From the NCBI GenBank assembly GCA_035707105.1, contig DASSUI010000001.1:1-14312 (forward strand): 14,312 bases of DNA, in the 5' to 3' direction. Source of the stretch: JACDAN01 sp035707105. Lineage in GTDB: Bacteria > Actinomycetota > Thermoleophilia > Gaiellales > Gaiellaceae. Below the pieces are notes generated by a model. The model saw nothing but the letters and a program-made list of their open reading frames with translations, had not been told where the DNA came from and made no database searches. Both the position numbers and the translations under genes were made by a program. Below are positions 13,301 to 14,312 of the stretch, piece by piece (within the stretch, counting starts at the first letter, position 1; each line of letters opens with the position of its first letter).

Positions 13301-14050
13301 CCGTGGTCGACGGTCGTCGACGAGGCGGAGCGGCTTGCGACGCGGTTCCCGGGCGAACCGATCGTCGAGCGGGCGGTCGGCTTCCTCCGCGCGGTGGCCG
13401 CCTATGAGGCCGGCCGTCGCGATGAGGCCCGTGCGAGAGCCGAGGACGTGCTCGACCGGATACGCCGCAGCTATCCGCTGCACACGGCGATCTTCAACGC
13501 GTTCTTCGGATGGGAGGAAATGCACGGCGGCGATGTCGCCGAAGCGGAGCGACGGGCGCTCGGGGGAATCGCCGAGCTGGAGGGGCTCACGGAACGAGGG
13601 TTCCGCAGCGGTGCCGAGACGATCCTTGGCGAGATTCGCATTGAGCAAGGGCGCCACCGGGAGGCGCTCGAGCTCGCCGACGAGGCCGAGGAGCACGGGG
13701 GCCCGCACGACCGCGGCACGCTGATCGCCGCCAACGCCGTCCGGGCACGCGCCCACGCCGCCCTCGGCGAGAACGACGAAGCGAAGGCCGCGGCCGAGAC
13801 GGCCGTCGCCGTCGCCGAGGAGACCGACTCGCTCGCAGATCAGGCAAGGGCGAAGTACGCGCTCGCCGTCGCGCTTCGCGCGGCCGGTGAGCTGGTGGAC
13901 GCCCGGGCGGCAGCAGAAGACGTCGTTCGGCTCCATACCTACCTCGAGCGACCTCTCTTCGGCCTACGCGCAGCAGCGCTCGTCGAGCAGATCGAGCGCG
14001 ACATGAAGCGGCCGAAGCGCAGACGACGCGAAAGGAGTCTCAGTGTCTAG
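10364..14050 (+). CDS. SARP/BTAD transcriptional regulator with degenerate cyclase domain, AAA ATPase and helical repeats
   Basis: A 1228-residue multidomain regulator. Residues 1-90 are the OmpR-like DNA-binding domain of SARPs (ILGRLEVYDEEG, GRKQRALLAFLLLHRGE, LVDALWG). Residues 95-240 are the BTAD domain (DVARFERLAGEA, EALEVYQRTRRTLLDELGIEPG). Residues 258-420 resemble a class III adenylate cyclase (RRKLVTVLFADM, SDEVMAVFGIP, LRVAIESGEVLAG). The AAA ATPase has Walker A GEAGIGKT at 468-475 and Walker B VVVEDLHWAE at 556-565. The rest, to 1228, is alpha-helical repeat ending in a basic tail. In the cyclase part the metal Asp residues (268, 308) remain. The VGST after FAD is replaced by SYPE, the adenine-selecting Lys is Gln304 and the transition-state Asn is Thr378, so activity is doubtful. 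The ATG at 10364 has AAGGGGG just upstream. The 3' end overlaps the next gene by 8 bases. Confidence 0.93.
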   Translation: MDFHILGRLEVYDEEGPVRLHGRKQRALLAFLLLHRGEWISSDVLVDALWGADVPKTARAALQNYVAQLRRVLGPEILASRDGGYELAVADEQIDVARFERLAGEARRTDGSKRVERLREALALWRGPPLADLAYEPFASHEAVRLEELRLTALEDLAAAELALGGGPELIERLETLVAEEPFRERFRAQLMLALYRGGRQVEALEVYQRTRRTLLDELGIEPGSMLRDLEQAILRQDESLQPPAVPAREEPGPLEERRKLVTVLFADMSYPETLDPELLRETSVRALKAIRAALDRHGATVEQRASDEVMAVFGIPLAHEDDALRAARAALEIQAAEIGRVDAAGQRMNLRVAIESGEVLAGVDETGHGFVSGAVVTVAKRLLDGAESGEVLVGSATLALLGHRVIAEPKPDTPASVIVALADGGQAPLLPREEPPFAGRTTELRTLHAAFDDVVETRAARLFLLLGEAGIGKTRLARELTTQLAERATITRGRCLSYGQALTYWPLIEALRPLGKPAAPALEQLVAGGASSPQQLAWHVQQALERAAQERPLLVVVEDLHWAERALLDLLELVGDLSRNASILLLVLARPELLEQHPDWSRPESSLLLEPLTHGDSLSLVSHLEPAIEPAARERVLERAAGNPLFLEELSAFVAERGVDGDLPPRIHALLQARLDLLPEPERVLLARASLAGTEFHSRALEALSPDELRAELPARLERLTRKLLIRPTGVEEVFRFRHQLIRDTAYGTLPKSDRASLHERFAGWLEQSIAERPELDEIRAYHLEQATLAKGELGVSDPALQERAAVALVDAGERARARTDLRAAADLWRRALPLLDEHDTRVPELKLRLVLVLAPLGDLAGAQRLLGEAARDATDPVLAAAIRLAVLHAQLQFEPEGIPPAVRRETATAIPLFEQREESRYLALAWATLGEAEWIELRLNAATEAWERAAEHAERVGDAASAAYVLSARLLMLPFRLPWSTVVDEAERLATRFPGEPIVERAVGFLRAVAAYEAGRRDEARARAEDVLDRIRRSYPLHTAIFNAFFGWEEMHGGDVAEAERRALGGIAELEGLTERGFRSGAETILGEIRIEQGRHREALELADEAEEHGGPHDRGTLIAANAVRARAHAALGENDEAKAAAETAVAVAEETDSLADQARAKYALAVALRAAGELVDARAAAEDVVRLHTYLERPLFGLRAAALVEQIERDMKRPKRRRRERSLSV

Positions 14051-14312
14051 ACGACTGATCCCCACGATCGCAATGGTCCTCGTCGGGACGACGCTCCTGG
14101 CGGCATCGGCCGTCGCCGGCCCAGGCGTGGATGCCAGCGGGAAGTCGGCGACCGGCGGCGACGCCCGGACAGGCGGGACGCTCAAGCACAGCCTGACGGT
14201 CGACATCGACTACGTCGATCCGGCCCTCTGGTACTACGTGCCGTCCTGGACGATCGCGTACGCGACGAGCGCGATGCTCCTGAACTACCCGCATGCGCCC
14301 GCCCCCCGAGGG
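14043..14312 (+). CDS. ABC transporter substrate-binding protein, family 5 (N-terminal part)
   Basis: The first 90 codons are visible; the gene continues beyond the window. The GTG start at 14043 lies inside the end of the SARP-type regulator gene (8-base overlap), with AAAGGAG 5 bases upstream. Residues 1-25 are a classic signal peptide: SRR, then the hydrophobic run LIPTIAMVLVGTTLLAASAVA with a likely cut after AVA. No lipobox Cys is seen. The mature start contains GGTLKHSLTVDIDYVDPALW and YATSAMLLNYP. This is how SBP_bac_5 peptide-binding proteins begin, with the GGTL strand and the DYVDPA segment. It would bind peptides or similar solutes outside the membrane. Coupling to the regulator gene suggests co-expression. 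The substrate is unknown. Confidence 0.88.
   Translation, partial: MSRRLIPTIAMVLVGTTLLAASAVAGPGVDASGKSATGGDARTGGTLKHSLTVDIDYVDPALWYYVPSWTIAYATSAMLLNYPHAPAPRG

Noticed and set aside
1..14312. CRISPR array, insertion sequence or rRNA
   Set aside because: I saw no regularly spaced repeats with spacers, no transposase motifs and no rRNA-like segments.

Overview
The window is about 14.3 kb of GC-rich DNA with tightly packed genes, many GTG starts, purine-rich Shine-Dalgarno sites and 4-8 bp gene overlaps. The protein types point to a high-GC actinobacterium, most likely a Thermoleophilia/Solirubrobacterales-like lineage. They include giant AAA/TPR regulators, family 5 solute-binding proteins with a DxDYVDPAL-like start, and a LURP-one-related protein. 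That placement is an inference; no rRNA or other marker gene is present.

Left edge (1-520). The last 26 codons of a family 5 peptide/oligopeptide-binding protein end at 81. A gene-free stretch follows, with three pairs of short ATCCCCGC-like direct repeats, then a 3' fragment of a tRNA-Asp gene (325-371) and a small hairpin. This looks like the scar or attachment end of an integrative element that used tRNA-Asp.

Centre (521-9066). A large ATPase-LuxR regulator (2403-5378) lies between two outward-pointing operons. The minus-strand operon (2147 down to 521) encodes a small ferredoxin-fold-like protein, an alpha/beta hydrolase and a LURP-one-related protein. The plus-strand operon (5499 to 9011) encodes an ABM-type monooxygenase-like protein, a two-helix membrane protein running in frame into a CPBP-type membrane protease, a CoA-binding Rossmann protein, a SnoaL/NTF2-like protein and a three-helix membrane protein. 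Just upstream of the first gene of each operon is an array of three TCAGGGT boxes with the same 22- and 13-base spacing and the same conserved downstream block. The two arrays face opposite ways. I infer a self-contained regulon: the LuxR-type protein, or a factor acting with it, drives both operons. This is the most interesting feature of the window. A strong GC hairpin (9043-9066) closes the plus-strand operon.

Right part (9105-14312). On the minus strand are a 70-residue hypothetical gene and, after it, a decayed ATPase/GNAT gene broken by two compensating frameshifts and a missing C-terminus. A 209 bp divergent intergenic region carries a perfect 11-bp tandem repeat of the kind SARP regulators bind, and two palindromes centred 22 bp apart. 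It leads into a 1228-residue regulator with SARP DNA-binding, BTAD, degenerate class III cyclase, AAA and helical-repeat domains. That gene overlaps by 8 bases the start of a second family 5 solute-binding protein, which runs off the window. The regulator and the transporter component are therefore probably one operon.
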